Shown: one piece after another, positions 63,584-64,000 of the stretch
Layout: every line of letters starts with the position of its first letter
Position numbering within the stretch: the first letter of the stretch is position 1
NCBI GenBank assembly: GCA_903882805.1
Contig: CAIRYK010000043.1
Span: 62,001 to 126,000 of the forward strand
Direction of reading: 5' to 3'
Origin: an uncultured Bacteroidota bacterium
GTDB taxonomy: Bacteria; Bacteroidota; Bacteroidia; Chitinophagales; Chitinophagaceae
Length of the DNA: 64,000 nucleotides
Notes under the pieces: generated by a model
Databases searched by the model: none
Told to the model about the DNA's origin: nothing
Seen by the model: the letters and a program-made list of their open reading frames with translations, nothing else
Translations under genes and position numbers: made by a program

Positions 63584-64000
63584 CTACCCCAGCTCAGCGA
63601 GCAACCGTTCCATATATGCCGCTGTATGAAGCAATCTGCTGCCATACCAGCTAAACATTTCGCCGTCTACCAAGGCTATACGCGCGTTGGGTAGTACTGC
63701 TTGCAATTCTGCTATGTGGATTTCATTGAATGGGTAAGGTTCTGATGAAAGCAGCAATATGTCGGGCTGCAAGGCGCGCAGCTCATCAAGCGCTATTACC
63801 GGATAACGCATCTGATTTTCCAATACATTTATCCACCCCATGCGAGCTATCATATCGCTGATAAACGTATTGCCGCCAGCGCACATCCATGGTTGCCGCC
63901 ATATAAAATAGGCTACTGATTTAGGAATTTTCTTTTGCTGCAATGCTGCAAAAGAATGTTCAATTTGCCCTGCAAGCTCTTCACCGCGCCCTGCCTTACC
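63584..64000 (-). CDS. BtuF-like ABC transporter binding protein, C-terminal part
   Basis: The frame is open to the window end, so only the last 139 residues are visible and the start lies outside. VAYFIWRQPWMCAGGNTFISDMI and the LRALQPDILLLSSEPYPF segment match the C-terminal lobe of cobalamin/heme/siderophore-type binding proteins with the helical backbone. It would capture a metal-complex ligand in the periplasm, or be an adenosylcobinamide-related binding protein. The transporter genes are not in the window. Confidence 0.75.
   Translation of the reverse strand, partial: GKAGRGEELAGQIEHSFAALQQKKIPKSVAYFIWRQPWMCAGGNTFISDMIARMGWINVLENQMRYPVIALDELRALQPDILLLSSEPYPFNEIHIAELQAVLPNARIALVDGEMFSWYGSRLLHTAAYMERLLAELG

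Overview
The window looks like chromosomal DNA of a Bacteroidota bacterium, probably Chitinophagales/Chitinophagaceae or a close relative. The reasons are: secreted proteins ending in type IX secretion (T9SS) sorting domains; DUF5686, DUF6580, DUF1835 and TgpA-like families; start regions with almost no Shine-Dalgarno signal; and repeated promoter elements of the Bacteroidota type (TAnnTTTG near -7, in the best cases with a TTTG-like box 17-19 bases upstream). No rRNA, CRISPR array, prophage or complete insertion sequence was seen. The only complete RNA genes are tRNA-Pro(UGG) and tRNA-Ser(GCU).

Layout. 1-2.9 kb: a SAM-I riboswitch with its terminator controls a two-gene methionine operon (trans-sulfuration PLP enzyme, homoserine dehydrogenase). 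2.9-6.3 kb: a DUF2846-like secreted protein, then a self-contained ribosomal protein operon rplK-rplA-rplJ-rplL with its own promoter and terminator, detached from secE/nusG and rpoBC. 6.3-16.6 kb: penicillin-binding protein 1A, a transglutaminase membrane protein, a lipoprotein, a DUF5686 outer-membrane protein and aspS. 16.8-23.1 kb: a T9SS esterase, an XRE regulator/membrane-protein pair with operator-like repeats, a long RluA-family pseudouridine synthase and a seven-repeat T9SS protein. 23.4-25.9 kb: a cytosolic copper-storage-type protein, then a small accessory islet flanked by two copies of a tRNA-Pro 3'-end/terminator element and holding a frameshifted DUF2625 gene, then the two tRNAs. 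26-33.7 kb: housekeeping genes (OsmC, YggS-type PLP protein, panB) and a 1310-residue multi-PAS/GAF histidine kinase. 34-40.1 kb: a heavy-metal efflux operon in which the RND pump is fused to its TolC-like outer-membrane channel, followed by the adaptor lipoprotein. 40.1-41.8 kb: a tRNA-like relic and a histidine/aromatic ammonia-lyase.

42.4-55.2 kb is an exopolysaccharide region. It has two GT2 genes on the minus strand, a divergent ATP-grasp ligase, a coiled-coil/winged-helix-like cytosolic protein, a lipoprotein, and a six-gene minus-strand operon: short TolC-like protein, Wzc-like chain-length protein, GT2, a 37-residue membrane peptide, an O-antigen-ligase/Wzy-type polymerase and a GT4 glycosyltransferase. 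No initiating sugar-phosphate transferase, Wzx flippase or Wza-type export protein is in the window, so the pathway must be completed elsewhere. 55.5-64 kb: a DUF1835 protein, a membrane protein with a possibly leaderless mRNA, an unassigned radical SAM enzyme, a delta-60-repeat T9SS protein, an AlkA-type DNA glycosylase, a DUF6580 membrane protein, fabH, fabG and the C-terminal part of a BtuF-like binding protein cut by the window end.

Most of the window is ordinary core genome. The parts most worth a second look are the RND-channel fusion with a retained signal-peptide-like linker, the tRNA-Pro islet, the operator array before the XRE pair, the 37-residue gene in the polysaccharide operon and the half-size TolC protein paired with Wzc. 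All assignments come from reading motifs by eye; no database search was run.
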